64,000 nucleotides of DNA from an uncultured Croceitalea sp. (GCA_947495075.1 CANLXH010000002.1:620001-684000), one strand, 5' to 3'; shown: positions 9,601-19,288, numbered from the stretch's first letter. The notes: generated by a model not told the origin, from the sequence alone. Translations and numbers: made by a program.

Positions 9601-10701
9601 CTATTTACCTAGTTTAGAAGTTAAACATTTTTGCAAGTACTCTTCATACTTATTATTAATATGATCCCAATTTAGTTCTTGTTTTATTTTTTTTAAATTA
9701 TTTCCAATAAAGGAACTATATTTTTCTTTTTGCCTTTCAAGACAATTAACAATATCTTCTGAATTCTTAAAGTATAATGCGTCATCTCCAAGTACGCCTT
9801 TATTGAATTTGTTGTCATTCGCTATAATGAAGCAATTAGATGCCATTGCTTCTAGAAGTGAAGGGTTTGTCCCTCCTACTGAATGCCCATGAAAATAACG
9901 GTTAGAATAATATCTTAAATTATTTAAGTAATTTAAGTTGTATATGCCTCCTAAAAATCTAACATTCTTATTTGATTTAAACTTATCTTTTAAGTATTCT
10001 CCAAATTTAGTCTCATGTTTTCCTATTACTAAGAAGGGGCTTTTGTTTTTTTGATGAACAATACCATCAAGTATTACCTCTATATTGTTTTCAGGTTCTA
10101 ACCTTGCAATTAGAATGTCGTACTCATATTTTTCTACATCATATTTTTTTAAGATTTTTATGTCTGGCTTTTCAAAAAGCTCGGCACCATAAGCAATATA
10201 TTCAGAGTTTTTATTGTATTTTTCTTTGAGATATTCTTTAATGCCTATAGAATCAGAAACTAGAAAATCACTGGTTTTAATGGCTAAGCGCTCTGCAATC
10301 TTAAGAAAGCCTTTTACAGGTTTGGAATATTTGCTCCTTTTCCATTCAAGGCCATCCATATTAGTTACAATTACAGGTTTTTTTGGTAGTAACCATCCCC
10401 AAATCGAACTGCTGGTGTATCCTAGCTGTAAAATCACATCGAAATTTCTTTTTCTGGTGTCCATAATACAATATAAATCATAAATGAACTGCCCAGGTGT
10501 GCCTATACGGTCCTCAGGATCAATGCAATGTACAATGTTTACACCATTCCAAACCTTTTCTTGATAGGGATGAATATGAGAGTTATATACAAAAACCTCA
10601 TGGTCTTTACTTACTAAGTATTTAGAGAGATATTCTGCACATTGTTCAAACCCACCATGATTATTGGGTATGCCCCTTGTGCCTATTATAGCTATTTTCA
10701 T
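9601..10701 (-). CDS. Glycosyltransferase with DUF1972 N-terminal domain (GT4)
   Basis: Retaining GT-B glycosyltransferase whose N-terminal domain is of the DUF1972 type, seen in rhamnosyl- and related transferases of polysaccharide clusters. It begins MKIAIIGTRGIPNNHGGFEQ, with GTRGIP and GGFE as signature, and continues with VTNMDGLEWKRSKY. The GT4 C-domain has the GTNPSLLEAMAS donor-site stretch (about 279-290). Length 366. The first 41 bases overlap the end of the upstream ligase-like gene, an unusually long coding overlap within this operon. A rhamnosyltransferase role would match the rml genes in the same run but is inference. Confidence 0.85.
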   Translation of the reverse strand: MKIAIIGTRGIPNNHGGFEQCAEYLSKYLVSKDHEVFVYNSHIHPYQEKVWNGVNIVHCIDPEDRIGTPGQFIYDLYCIMDTRKRNFDVILQLGYTSSSIWGWLLPKKPVIVTNMDGLEWKRSKYSKPVKGFLKIAERLAIKTSDFLVSDSIGIKEYLKEKYNKNSEYIAYGAELFEKPDIKILKKYDVEKYEYDILIARLEPENNIEVILDGIVHQKNKSPFLVIGKHETKFGEYLKDKFKSNKNVRFLGGIYNLNYLNNLRYYSNRYFHGHSVGGTNPSLLEAMASNCFIIANDNKFNKGVLGDDALYFKNSEDIVNCLERQKEKYSSFIGNNLKKIKQELNWDHINNKYEEYLQKCLTSKLGK

Positions 10702-11953
10702 TCTTATATAAAATTAGAAACAATGTATTTAAGAAGATAAAAATCACTATCCCTTTATTTCTCGAAAGAAGACATTCAAAAAGAAAAATGATAGAAATCA
10801 ATATTAGAAAAAATAAATGTAATTGGTTTTTGTTCAAAATAGCCAAGCGAGCACTGTAATAAATGTATGCGCAAAAAAATAGAAAAACAAAAATTCCATA
10901 AGTCACTAAATATTGGAGGTATTGATTATGAAGGTTATATCCCTCAAACCAGCCAGGAGCCAGACCGTAAAGCATATAATAATAGTCAATATGATTTTGT
11001 ACATCTCCAATACCATAACCAAAAATTAATTTGCTGTCATCGATTACATGGAACGTCCCCATTTTGAACATTAAATATCGAAGTTCTAAATCGCTAACAT
11101 TTGACTTTTCATAATTGTCAAAAACTACAGCTTCTTCTACTTTATTAGTTGGTGAAAATTCAGAAATATCAAAATGTAGGCCTTGTAGAAATCTATCTGC
11201 TAGTTTTGGTGTTTTAACTACCACAAAACTTATTAGCAATATACTTGTAAACATTGCAGCTCTATAAGTCAAACTCCTAAAAACTCTATATAACTGAACA
11301 CAGTATAACATCGCAAAACAAAAAATGACAGCTTTTGATGCACAAAGAAAAAGTGCAAAAATGGAGAATGCCAGAACTAATACTATTATGAAACGCTTTT
11401 TTGATCTATAATCCTCCCTTATTAAATATTCATCAGTAATAAATAAGGTAGTAATACATAAATTTATAGCCATATACACTGGATGCAAATCAAAAAAACT
11501 ACCCAATTCATGAAAAAAAAGAACCTCAATACCTTCACCGTTGAAAATCCGAGTAATGCCAATAAAGACCAATATTAGCGTGCATACTAAAGTCGAAAGT
11601 GAAAATACTTTTAATGTTGATCTTATATTAATTTGTTTTGTCGAATTAATTACAATTAATGTCAAAACTATTAGTGGAAATAACATGTTTTTTTCAACTT
11701 GCTTTAGACCAGAGGCAACATCTTTGCTATAAAAAGTACTTGCCAGCACGATTAAAAAAAAACCCATAGGGAACACAAATTTAAATGACATTCCTTCTTT
11801 AAAAAGTTTGCCTTTTGAAATTATTAGCAAATATAGAGTGTACAAAAATCCTATGATAAGTGATATATTCCCAAGCTTTATGGTAAATGGTATGCCAATG
11901 GACATTAAAGCTAAAATCAAATCAGAAATTGAAATGTTTTTATTGGAATTCAT
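10661..11953 (-). CDS. O-antigen ligase/polymerase-like membrane protein (Wzy_C family)
   Basis: A polytopic inner-membrane protein of 430 residues with about ten or more membrane segments and a large periplasmic loop at about 225-330 that contains FGYGIGDVQNHI and GYNLHNQYLQYLVTYG. The HNQYL-type loop motif is typical of O-antigen ligase (WaaL) and Wzy proteins, which join or polymerise lipid-linked glycans in the periplasm. The longest frame starts with TTG at 11956; the ATG at 11953 is used here. It lies eight bases after the upstream glycosyltransferase and overlaps the next gene by 41 bases. Ligase and polymerase cannot be told apart by sequence. Confidence 0.8.
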   Translation of the reverse strand: MNSNKNISISDLILALMSIGIPFTIKLGNISLIIGFLYTLYLLIISKGKLFKEGMSFKFVFPMGFFLIVLASTFYSKDVASGLKQVEKNMLFPLIVLTLIVINSTKQINIRSTLKVFSLSTLVCTLILVFIGITRIFNGEGIEVLFFHELGSFFDLHPVYMAINLCITTLFITDEYLIREDYRSKKRFIIVLVLAFSIFALFLCASKAVIFCFAMLYCVQLYRVFRSLTYRAAMFTSILLISFVVVKTPKLADRFLQGLHFDISEFSPTNKVEEAVVFDNYEKSNVSDLELRYLMFKMGTFHVIDDSKLIFGYGIGDVQNHIDYYYMLYGLAPGWFEGYNLHNQYLQYLVTYGIFVFLFFCAYIYYSARLAILNKNQLHLFFLILISIIFLFECLLSRNKGIVIFIFLNTLFLILYKNENSYNRHKGHTQ

Positions 11954-11961
11954 CAAAAGCT

Positions 11962-13128
11962 TTAATTTTTTTGCAAAAAAAGCAGAAGTTTTCTTGCCTT
12001 AGAGGCCCATGAGTGGTTATTAATGTCCAATGGAAGTTTTTCATTTTTCATTTTTGATAATTCTTTAGAAAAATCTTCTTTTGTATCCACTACATATACA
12101 TGCTCTGTCAAGTCTTCTAGCCCATTGCCATTTGTACCCACCACTTTCTTGCCAGCCAATAAATATTCATAAGCTTTCATGGAGTCACCTCCGTGCTGTT
12201 TTTTCTTAATATTATAAGGAATAATGCATATATCAAAACTCCTTACATAGTTAGGGTAAACGTCATACTTTTTATCTCCCAAGAAGTAAACGTTTTTGCG
12301 TTTAATTATTTTCTTGTAGACATGCTTATCCAATATCTGGCCTACAAAAACAAAAGAGGAATTGGGGTTATCCAAGGTTATGAAATTAATTAATTCCGTA
12401 TTTATTAAATACGATATTTTACCACCAAAACCTACCCAAGGTCTTTTAATTAACTTCAAATCCTCCGGTAAATTTACTTTCCCCTCGGCAAAATTACCTT
12501 TGACGCCGTTTTTTAATAATTCAATATGTTTAACATTGAAATTCTGCTTATAAAAAGCAATATTCTCATTTGAATTAGTGATCCAATTAGCTATTTCTTC
12601 AGAAGTTAAGGCATATCCTCTAATAAGTTCTTTCTTTAAATGGGCATAACCTGGAAATTTTAGAAAATTATCCCATGCATCGAACACTTTACTGCTTGCG
12701 GACAGAGAAACCGCTAACTTATGTGCAAAAATATTTTGCGAAACTAGTGCTGGATTCTCAAATTTGAGATACTCGCAGGCTTCCATAATAAACTTTTTGT
12801 AGCTTTCCTTATCATAGGTATCTATAAACCATTTGAATCTGTGCAAGGCCTGACCTAAAATATCTTTAGAATGATAGTCTACTACAAAAATATTGTTGTC
12901 TATCTGAGTGAGGGTGCATCTTCCATCTTTTAAAACAAGATTCCCTTTAAGGCGCTTTTTAAAACCTTTATAAACTAGTTCCAATTTTGTAATTGGCCTA
13001 TTTATGACCAATATTCTATTAGAAAACTTATCGTTGGCCAAGGCCCGTATAAAATGTACATCTCTTGTCCTAAATCCTTCTTTTTCACTTTTCCTCCAAT
13101 CGTGAAAAGGAATTACCATTATGTCCAT
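11962..13128 (-). CDS. Glycosyltransferase (GT-B, GT1/GT4-like)
   Basis: A 388-residue soluble GT-B type protein. The N-terminal domain carries VIPFHDWRKSEKEGFRTRD and the middle has ELLKNGV, the usual inter-domain strand. The C-terminal donor domain holds RPWVGFGGKI, FVFVGQIL and HGGDSMKAYEYLLAGKKVVG (about 314-333), the acidic E-x7-E-like region of retaining glycosyltransferases. No membrane segment or signal peptide is seen. It lies in the polysaccharide run between the O-acetylation pair and the ligase-like gene. Donor and acceptor are unknown. Confidence 0.75.
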   Translation of the reverse strand: MDIMVIPFHDWRKSEKEGFRTRDVHFIRALANDKFSNRILVINRPITKLELVYKGFKKRLKGNLVLKDGRCTLTQIDNNIFVVDYHSKDILGQALHRFKWFIDTYDKESYKKFIMEACEYLKFENPALVSQNIFAHKLAVSLSASSKVFDAWDNFLKFPGYAHLKKELIRGYALTSEEIANWITNSNENIAFYKQNFNVKHIELLKNGVKGNFAEGKVNLPEDLKLIKRPWVGFGGKISYLINTELINFITLDNPNSSFVFVGQILDKHVYKKIIKRKNVYFLGDKKYDVYPNYVRSFDICIIPYNIKKKQHGGDSMKAYEYLLAGKKVVGTNGNGLEDLTEHVYVVDTKEDFSKELSKMKNEKLPLDINNHSWASKARKLLLFLQKN

Positions 13129-13161
13129 CGTTAAATATTATAAGTTAGAAAAATTTAAACC

Positions 13162-14847
13162 TTACATGGTAAGCATGTACCGCTCCACCCTGCAAGAAAT
13201 GACAACTTGGGGCTTATACAAATCTATGAGATTTTCGTTATAGATTTCATTTACGTATACAACCTCTGTAAAGTGTAACGAAATGAACTGCACGAGCTGT
13301 GTAGTAAAAGAATCTCTAAAAATCAACACTCTCATATTTTTAGAGGCTTTAGGGTTTCGCGTAACAATAGAACCTGGAGGAAAACGCGAATCAGGAATCA
13401 CCGCAAAATTAAAATCTTCATCCTTAAGATTATATTTTGGCATCAACTCATTATAGCCCCATATTTGGTCGACCCCCATTTGCTTGGTCAAATCCCCACT
13501 TCTTACATTTTTATATATAATATTGAACTTATCTTTATGAAAGGGTGTTAAACCCAAAATTGAAGATGTCTGTTCACAAAAGGCCTTATAGCCAATATAA
13601 GCACCATCAGAATTCCAATGTGTATCAAATTTTCTATAAAGTAGTTTGTCCTTTGCTTGTTCTAACAACGGTTTCCTCACATCAAAAAACTGCTCTTCCT
13701 TGGTGTTAAAATAAGTTATTATCTGATCTGCTAAGCTTTTAGTTCCAACTATCTGCTTGGTCATACTTGCGGGTAGTTTCCCCTTATAAATTGTATGCTT
13801 GTTAGGCCAGAATCCTTTTATATATTTTATGTTTTTCTTAGCCAAGGAATCTTTTCTAGCTCTAAACATTCTATAGTAACTAGCAAGATCATTTGCTGAG
13901 ATACGATTATTGTTCGTATAACTCGCATAAACTTCATCTTCAAGCGCGTTATAGAACAGAAAGTTGTCATGACCGAACTGAGCCAATTCCGGTTTAGGAG
14001 AGGACCTGAAAATATTGGTTTTGATTTGACCTGCTAAGGCTATCATTTGTGGTCTGAGCCCAAAATTATCATTGTAATACGTCTCGAATTTTTTTGGAAA
14101 TTCGATTAATGACCCCATACTTGGCCATTTGGATAATTCTCTTTTTTCCAAGTTGCTTTGTTCGAATTGTATTCCTGCAAATTGAACAAACAACGGTGAT
14201 ACAATAATGGTTAGAAATAGTATAGAAAAATAACTCGCTCTTGCTGGTTGTATGGAGTAAAGCAAAGTAAGGATAATAGCTAAGGTAAGAACTAGCGAAA
14301 ATAAATAGACCCATTTGTCTGCTATCATCCTTGCGGGAAATCTTAATTTATCAAGTCTTGAGCCGAGGTTAACGTCTGAAACCAGAAATGGATCATATCT
14401 GCCATCCTTCTCCTTTGTGAAATAGGTGTTCTTATCTTTAACGGTATAAATATTTGGTTTGAAAATGCTATCTATACGGTCTGTTAAAATAATTTTACCT
14501 GTCTCAGAGGAAAACGAAATTGTTTCGATTTTAATGGGAAGTTGTTTTTTATTTGCGCCAATATCTACTCTAATTCTATTTATTTTTTTGCCAATTGGAA
14601 TAGTAAAGTGCAAATTTTGTATTTCGTTACTTCCTTTTATTCTTAAGTAGGAGCTGTTATCATCACTCCAATTTTTAATGCCTTCTTGCAAGTAATAGAC
14701 GTAAAAAATATCATCCTTTGGCACATTGGCCTTTACTTCTACAAGTATTTTTGTAGGCTCCACCTGCTGGCTTTTAAGAAAATTAACAGTTAGATAAAAA
14801 CATAATGCTCCTATCCCAAACGACATAACATTTTTCAGAATTTTCAA
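13162..14847 (-). CDS. AlgX/AlgJ-like SGNH O-acetyltransferase with extra N-terminal domain
   Basis: Membrane-anchored periplasmic protein likely to move acetyl groups onto the polysaccharide, working with the adjacent MBOAT protein as AlgJ/AlgX work with AlgI. Order of parts: membrane anchor (about 8-25), a beta-rich domain (about 32-170) with PNIY (131-134) and YDPFL (151-155), two membrane segments (about 180-199 and 205-224), then an SGNH-like domain (about 250-561). Catalytic candidates are Asp408 and His410 in FDTHWN and Ser513 in FRDSF, where GDS is more usual. The start is TTG, overlapping the MBOAT stop as TTGA; an ATG 21 bases downstream would remove the basic residues before the anchor. 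The N-terminal domain is duplicated as a free lipoprotein at 21819-22322. Confidence 0.8.
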   Translation of the reverse strand: MKILKNVMSFGIGALCFYLTVNFLKSQQVEPTKILVEVKANVPKDDIFYVYYLQEGIKNWSDDNSSYLRIKGSNEIQNLHFTIPIGKKINRIRVDIGANKKQLPIKIETISFSSETGKIILTDRIDSIFKPNIYTVKDKNTYFTKEKDGRYDPFLVSDVNLGSRLDKLRFPARMIADKWVYLFSLVLTLAIILTLLYSIQPARASYFSILFLTIIVSPLFVQFAGIQFEQSNLEKRELSKWPSMGSLIEFPKKFETYYNDNFGLRPQMIALAGQIKTNIFRSSPKPELAQFGHDNFLFYNALEDEVYASYTNNNRISANDLASYYRMFRARKDSLAKKNIKYIKGFWPNKHTIYKGKLPASMTKQIVGTKSLADQIITYFNTKEEQFFDVRKPLLEQAKDKLLYRKFDTHWNSDGAYIGYKAFCEQTSSILGLTPFHKDKFNIIYKNVRSGDLTKQMGVDQIWGYNELMPKYNLKDEDFNFAVIPDSRFPPGSIVTRNPKASKNMRVLIFRDSFTTQLVQFISLHFTEVVYVNEIYNENLIDLYKPQVVISCRVERYMLTM

Positions 14848-16250
14848 AACCTAAAATAAATAAATGGGTTATACGTCGATTGGGCAAGTTCCATAATGGT
14901 AAAAATAAAGAATATCAAATAAAACGCATCTCGAAAGAATGTATTGAAAATGCCCATCTTGATTATACCATTATATTTATTAGAAATTAGTTTTCTAATT
15001 GGGGTAGCCAGGATAAAGCCTACCAGTATAACTATAGTACTATAGCTATCCATATACATTAGTGGAGAATAGTCGGTGCCTTTTGTAAAAGAGAACATTT
15101 TCCTTAAAAAAAGTAACGCTTGTGAAAAATCCTCGATTCTAAAAAACACCCATCCTATAAGTACTATGAACAATAAATAAATGTGTTTAATAAAGTCTAA
15201 ATTTTTGGGAATCCTAATTTTAATGTTTCGCTCCAACAAAAGAAATAATCCATGAAAAAGACCCCAAATAACAAAGTTCCAGCTAGCACCATGCCATAAT
15301 CCCGTAATAAAAAAAACAATAATTAGATTCAGGTAAGTCCTTAATTGTCCCTTTCTGTTCCCGCCTAATGGTATATAAAGATAATCCCTAAACCAAGTGG
15401 ACAGAGAAATATGCCATCTTCTCCAAAAATCCTGAATTGATTTGGCGACGTAGGGATAATTGAAGTTTTCCTTGAAGTTAAACCCCAGCATTTTGCCTAG
15501 TCCAATAGCCATATCGGAGTAACCAGAAAAATCAAAATAAATTTGAAGAGAATAACAGATAATCCCAAGCCATGCAACAGGAGTAGAAATATCGTCCGGA
15601 GCTATATTAAAGATTTTATCCCCTATAAGAGCGGATGTGTTAGCAATAATTACCTTTTTGCCCAATCCCCTTATAAATCTTCTTATTCCTTCTTTAAATA
15701 ATACTTTGGAAATTCTTCTCTCTATAATTTCCTTCTGTATATCAATATACCTAACAATAGGGCCCGCAATCAATTGTGGAAATAGAGAAATATACAGTCC
15801 TAAATGTATTAGGTTTTTCTGTGCCTTAACCTCTTTCCTATACACGTCTATTAAGTAAGAAATATTTTGAAAAGTAAAAAAAGAAACTCCTATTGGCAAT
15901 GCGACTTCTTTCAAATCCCAACCAATATCCATATTAATATTGTTCAAATTTTCTAAAATAAAATTAGCGTACTTAAAGTAAATAAGGATAGATAGATTTA
16001 TCGTAATTCCAATGGTTAGTACTAGGGTAGATATCCGTTTATTAACAATTTTCTGAATTAGTAAACCAACTAAATAATTTACACAAATGGAAGCAATCAT
16101 TAAAATTACTAAGTACTGCTCTCCCCAAGCATAGAAAAATAGACTGCTGAACAGCAAAAAAAGATTACGAACGTTTTTCTTTAACAGGAAATTTCCAATT
16201 ATGACAAAGGGTAGGAAAACAAAAAGAAAAATCGTTGAACTAAAAACCAT
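14844..16250 (-). CDS. MBOAT O-acyltransferase (AlgI-like)
   Basis: Polytopic membrane-bound O-acyltransferase of 468 residues with about eleven membrane segments. Its role in AlgI-type systems is to pass acetyl groups across the inner membrane to a periplasmic transferase. The family core FWRRWHISLSTWFRDYLYIP (275-294) and the proposed catalytic histidine His320 in GLWHGASWNF are intact, as is GLFHG (330-334). It is directly followed by the AlgX/AlgJ-like gene with a four-base TTGA overlap, so the two are probably made together. The alginate genes themselves are absent; the polymer acetylated is the one made by this cluster. Confidence 0.93.
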   Translation of the reverse strand: MVFSSTIFLFVFLPFVIIGNFLLKKNVRNLFLLFSSLFFYAWGEQYLVILMIASICVNYLVGLLIQKIVNKRISTLVLTIGITINLSILIYFKYANFILENLNNINMDIGWDLKEVALPIGVSFFTFQNISYLIDVYRKEVKAQKNLIHLGLYISLFPQLIAGPIVRYIDIQKEIIERRISKVLFKEGIRRFIRGLGKKVIIANTSALIGDKIFNIAPDDISTPVAWLGIICYSLQIYFDFSGYSDMAIGLGKMLGFNFKENFNYPYVAKSIQDFWRRWHISLSTWFRDYLYIPLGGNRKGQLRTYLNLIIVFFITGLWHGASWNFVIWGLFHGLFLLLERNIKIRIPKNLDFIKHIYLLFIVLIGWVFFRIEDFSQALLFLRKMFSFTKGTDYSPLMYMDSYSTIVILVGFILATPIRKLISNKYNGIIKMGIFNTFFRDAFYLIFFIFTIMELAQSTYNPFIYFRF

Positions 16251-16290
16251 ATCTGCGTAATATCAAATGGGTTAGGAAATTTTAAATAAA

Positions 16291-17523
16291 TTAAGTTGTA
16301 GTCTTATTTGTAATAGTCTTACGATTAAATAGGGTAACCAAAGTAAACATAATTGCAATATCGGACAATATGGTTGTGTAAACTGCATATATCAAAAAGA
16401 GTCCCAATGCAAAAATATAAGGAATCCCTGGCTCTATGTTCAAATAACGTGTAAGAAATACTATATAGAACAAAACTATTAAAAGGCCTAACAACCCTAG
16501 GTCATAATACGTCCAAATGAGTTGCGTAAAGTGTCTCGTCTGGGTAAACTTTCCTGTACGGATATCAAAATAGGAATAGGGTCCATCTCCCAAGTATTTA
16601 GTTTTTATTTTCTTTGCGGCGACCAGAATAATCTGAAAACGTTTTGCCGTACCCAATTCATAGAATTTCTCTGCACTCTCCAGTGAGAATTGCCTTTCCA
16701 AAGTGCCTCCAAGCTTGTTTTGGATAAACTGCTTTTCTCTTAAACTATAACCTGCTAAAATAATTGATCCAGTTAAAGCGAGAACGCTTATCTTAAAAAT
16801 AAGTGTCCCCTTATATTTCTTATAAATTGGTATAATTACAAATGTGGATATTAGAATCACCACAAACAACTTGGAAATATTAGACTCCGTTAGAAATAAC
16901 GTCGCTACCAGATATAACAAAGCCAATTTGGGAAATCTAATAATACCTTTTACATTATTTTCCCGAAATAAAATTATAGCGATGATTAGCAATAGGAATA
17001 CCCCAAGGGAATGGTCTGACTTAATAAAAAAACTGCCGAACATGAAATCAAACCATTCTATGGTTTGACCGCTATTATTAAATTGTATCAAAAAAGAGAA
17101 GAAATACTTCTGCACCAACATAATAGGCAGCTGAAATAAAGCTATTTGATAAAAGATTTTTAGTATCTTCTCATGGGAAATATAGTTTTCCTTATAATTT
17201 ATATAACTAAACAAATAAACCCCTAGAGGCAACAAAGGAAATATAAGATACGTCAAGGTCAACACTAAGGGGCTTTGCTTTAAAACAGCGGTGCCGAGCA
17301 CTACCCCAATATAAAATATTGCTACAAGTACTATCCTATTGAATACCACTTTTTGCCTAAAAATTGCATAAAACATATAGACAAAAAATAATAAGCCTGT
17401 CAAAAAAAAAGTGAGGATGGTGTTGGAAACACCTAGTAAGAATTGTAATAAACCTCCAAATATAAAAACGGTTCCTAAAATAAGACAAAAGACTAATTGG
17501 TATATATTTTTAAAATTTTTCAA
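16291..17523 (-). CDS. Polysaccharide polymerase-like membrane protein (Wzy candidate)
   Basis: A 410-residue polytopic protein with about eleven membrane segments and one long extracytoplasmic loop at about 255-330 (ERQFSLESAEKFYELGTAKR, then YLGDGPYSYFDI). Topology and position, between glycosyltransferase and O-acetylation genes, fit a Wzy-type polymerase; Wzy proteins share little sequence, so this rests on topology. The start is TTG, forming a TTGA overlap with the stop of the WecF-like gene; the next Met is residue 50, which would delete the first membrane segment, so TTG is strongly favoured. The window also has a second ligase/polymerase-like gene at 10661-11953. Confidence 0.6.
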   Translation of the reverse strand: MKNFKNIYQLVFCLILGTVFIFGGLLQFLLGVSNTILTFFLTGLLFFVYMFYAIFRQKVVFNRIVLVAIFYIGVVLGTAVLKQSPLVLTLTYLIFPLLPLGVYLFSYINYKENYISHEKILKIFYQIALFQLPIMLVQKYFFSFLIQFNNSGQTIEWFDFMFGSFFIKSDHSLGVFLLLIIAIILFRENNVKGIIRFPKLALLYLVATLFLTESNISKLFVVILISTFVIIPIYKKYKGTLIFKISVLALTGSIILAGYSLREKQFIQNKLGGTLERQFSLESAEKFYELGTAKRFQIILVAAKKIKTKYLGDGPYSYFDIRTGKFTQTRHFTQLIWTYYDLGLLGLLIVLFYIVFLTRYLNIEPGIPYIFALGLFLIYAVYTTILSDIAIMFTLVTLFNRKTITNKTTT

Positions 17524-18632
17524 TCTGAAGTTTTATCGTGAATTCTCATAATATCCCGCGCACCTTCTAAAATATTTTCGGCACCCCAATGCTCACGCAC
17601 CTTTTCTTTATTCATCTTTTTCTCCTCTAAATTAAGCTCTAACCCTGCCAAAGCCGTATCCTTGTCCAAATCAAAGACTATAAAATTAAGTTGTTTTAGA
17701 TAAGAGTATAAAGGACTTTTATTGTTTAGAAAAACACGCATTCCGCCAAAAAGGGCAAGCAAAATATTACCTAATCCCTGCTGTCTAATATGATACATAA
17801 TCATTGTATTACAAGAAAACACTAATTCAATGTAAGCGTCAAAAGTCATAAAATCTTTAATAGGTATAAATCTATTTTCAAAAATTTCATGGCCTTTCCT
17901 TTCTATTTCTTTTGCGTAGTTCATGTCCCCATAATTTAGCGGTACGATAACCCTAACTTTATTTTTTATTTTATGAAAGATATCTAAATGATTATTGGGT
18001 GGTGTAGCAGAATTACCTATTAGAATATCCTTGCCTAAGACAATTTCATTATCATTTAAAAGTACTGGTGTAAGACTGTCATAACTAAATTTAATAGGCT
18101 CTACATGTAATTTAAACTCGTTTTTAATAACTTCAAACTCGGGTGGTATAACCGTTGCAAGATAATTTAGGTTATTTAATGCTTTTCTCTCCTTGTTTAT
18201 AGTAGAAACGCCATATTTTAAATAATGAAAAGCATTGTATAGAAAACTTTTCTTTAAAAATGTTTTAAAACTATTTCTTAAAACCCTTTTAGTAAGTTCT
18301 TCATATTGCTGAAACGAACCAAAATAGTCATAAGCATCTTTACCCCAAACCATCCAAACGACTTTAACATGTTGTGGTTTGCGTTTTAATAAATGAGTTT
18401 TAATAGGTGTTAAATAGTGAATTGCCAATACGTCGCAATTGTCATATATCGTATCAAGGTCTAGTTTCCGGTAATTATTTGGGAGGATTTCAATTAGCTT
18501 AAGGTTTTTGGGATGTTTTAACTCTTTCGAATTTGAAAAAACTATATATTTATTTTTCCCTGCCCCTACAGTCTCAAAGGTTTCAATTGTACTATCAACA
18601 AATTTTTCGTCATCAAACAAATGAACTATCAT
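17520..18632 (-). CDS. WecF-like 4-acetamido-4,6-dideoxyhexosyltransferase (GT56)
   Basis: Recognised as a member of the family of TDP-Fuc4NAc:lipid II Fuc4NAc transferase (WecF/RffT), the enzyme that adds Fuc4NAc in enterobacterial common antigen. Supporting stretches are the N-terminal MIVHLFDDEKFVDSTIETFE, VWMVWGKDAYDYFG, ILIGNSATPPNNHLDIF (donor domain) and IPIKDFMTFDAYIELVFSCN with MIMYHIRQQGLGNILLAL near the C-terminus. Length 370 fits. It sits directly after the acetyltransferase and aminotransferase genes that could make the donor, and overlaps the next gene by four bases. The exact sugar (Fuc4NAc, Qui4NAc or similar) is inferred, not shown. Confidence 0.8.
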   Translation of the reverse strand: MIVHLFDDEKFVDSTIETFETVGAGKNKYIVFSNSKELKHPKNLKLIEILPNNYRKLDLDTIYDNCDVLAIHYLTPIKTHLLKRKPQHVKVVWMVWGKDAYDYFGSFQQYEELTKRVLRNSFKTFLKKSFLYNAFHYLKYGVSTINKERKALNNLNYLATVIPPEFEVIKNEFKLHVEPIKFSYDSLTPVLLNDNEIVLGKDILIGNSATPPNNHLDIFHKIKNKVRVIVPLNYGDMNYAKEIERKGHEIFENRFIPIKDFMTFDAYIELVFSCNTMIMYHIRQQGLGNILLALFGGMRVFLNNKSPLYSYLKQLNFIVFDLDKDTALAGLELNLEEKKMNKEKVREHWGAENILEGARDIMRIHDKTSD

Positions 18633-18643
18633 TTAAATAAGTT

Positions 18644-19288
18644 TTATTTCTTATGATTTAGAGTCTTGATTGCCTTTGCAGGTATTCCGACAACCACAGT
18701 GTTGTCCGGTACATCTTTAGTTACAACAGCTCCTGCTCCAATAACTGCATTCTGTCCGATTTTTATATCTGGCAATATTGTCGCACTTGTACCTACAAAG
18801 GTAAAATCCCCAATTTCACAGTTGCCAGATATATTTACATTAGGACAAAGCTCTACAAATTTGCCAATAGTACAATCATGACCAATAGTGACATTAAGAT
18901 TTACTAAGCATCCTTCTTTAATTATAACATCGTTTGTGATTACCACCCCGGAACCAATATTACAGCCTTTGTTAATTACGTTCCCATAATGTCCAATATC
19001 TGAATTTGGACTTATTGTAGAGCACAAATCACCTCCTAATTTGGTGAATTTAGAACAAACAATGTTTCTCAGTCTAGGGTTCCCTATCCCTATGGTAAAT
19101 TCATTTCCATTTTCAATAAAGTATTCCTTAACTCCTTCAATACTCTTTAATATTGGAAATTTATCAAATACCAATCCTCGTACCTCATCATTAACATCAT
19201 CATAAAATGCAAGATTATTTATTGAATTATTTTGATGTAATATTTCAAGTATTTCTTTTGCTAACCCCTTTGCTCCGATTATTATCAT
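18644..19288 (-). CDS. Sugar N/O-acetyltransferase, PglD/NeuD-type left-handed beta-helix
   Basis: A 214-residue acetyl-CoA-dependent acyltransferase. The N-terminal Rossmann-like part (MIIIGAKGLAKEI) binds the nucleotide sugar in PglD relatives, and residues about 90-205 are a hexapeptide-repeat left-handed beta-helix (IGSGVVI, IKEGCLV, IGKFVEL, IGDFTFV, IGQNAVIGAGAVVT). His137 in TIGHD matches the catalytic base of PglD. It overlaps the aminotransferase gene by four bases (ATGA), so the two are very likely one pathway unit: transamination of a dTDP-4-keto sugar, then N-acetylation. This would replace the GNAT-type WecD of enterobacteria. Confidence 0.87.
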   Translation of the reverse strand: MIIIGAKGLAKEILEILHQNNSINNLAFYDDVNDEVRGLVFDKFPILKSIEGVKEYFIENGNEFTIGIGNPRLRNIVCSKFTKLGGDLCSTISPNSDIGHYGNVINKGCNIGSGVVITNDVIIKEGCLVNLNVTIGHDCTIGKFVELCPNVNISGNCEIGDFTFVGTSATILPDIKIGQNAVIGAGAVVTKDVPDNTVVVGIPAKAIKTLNHKK

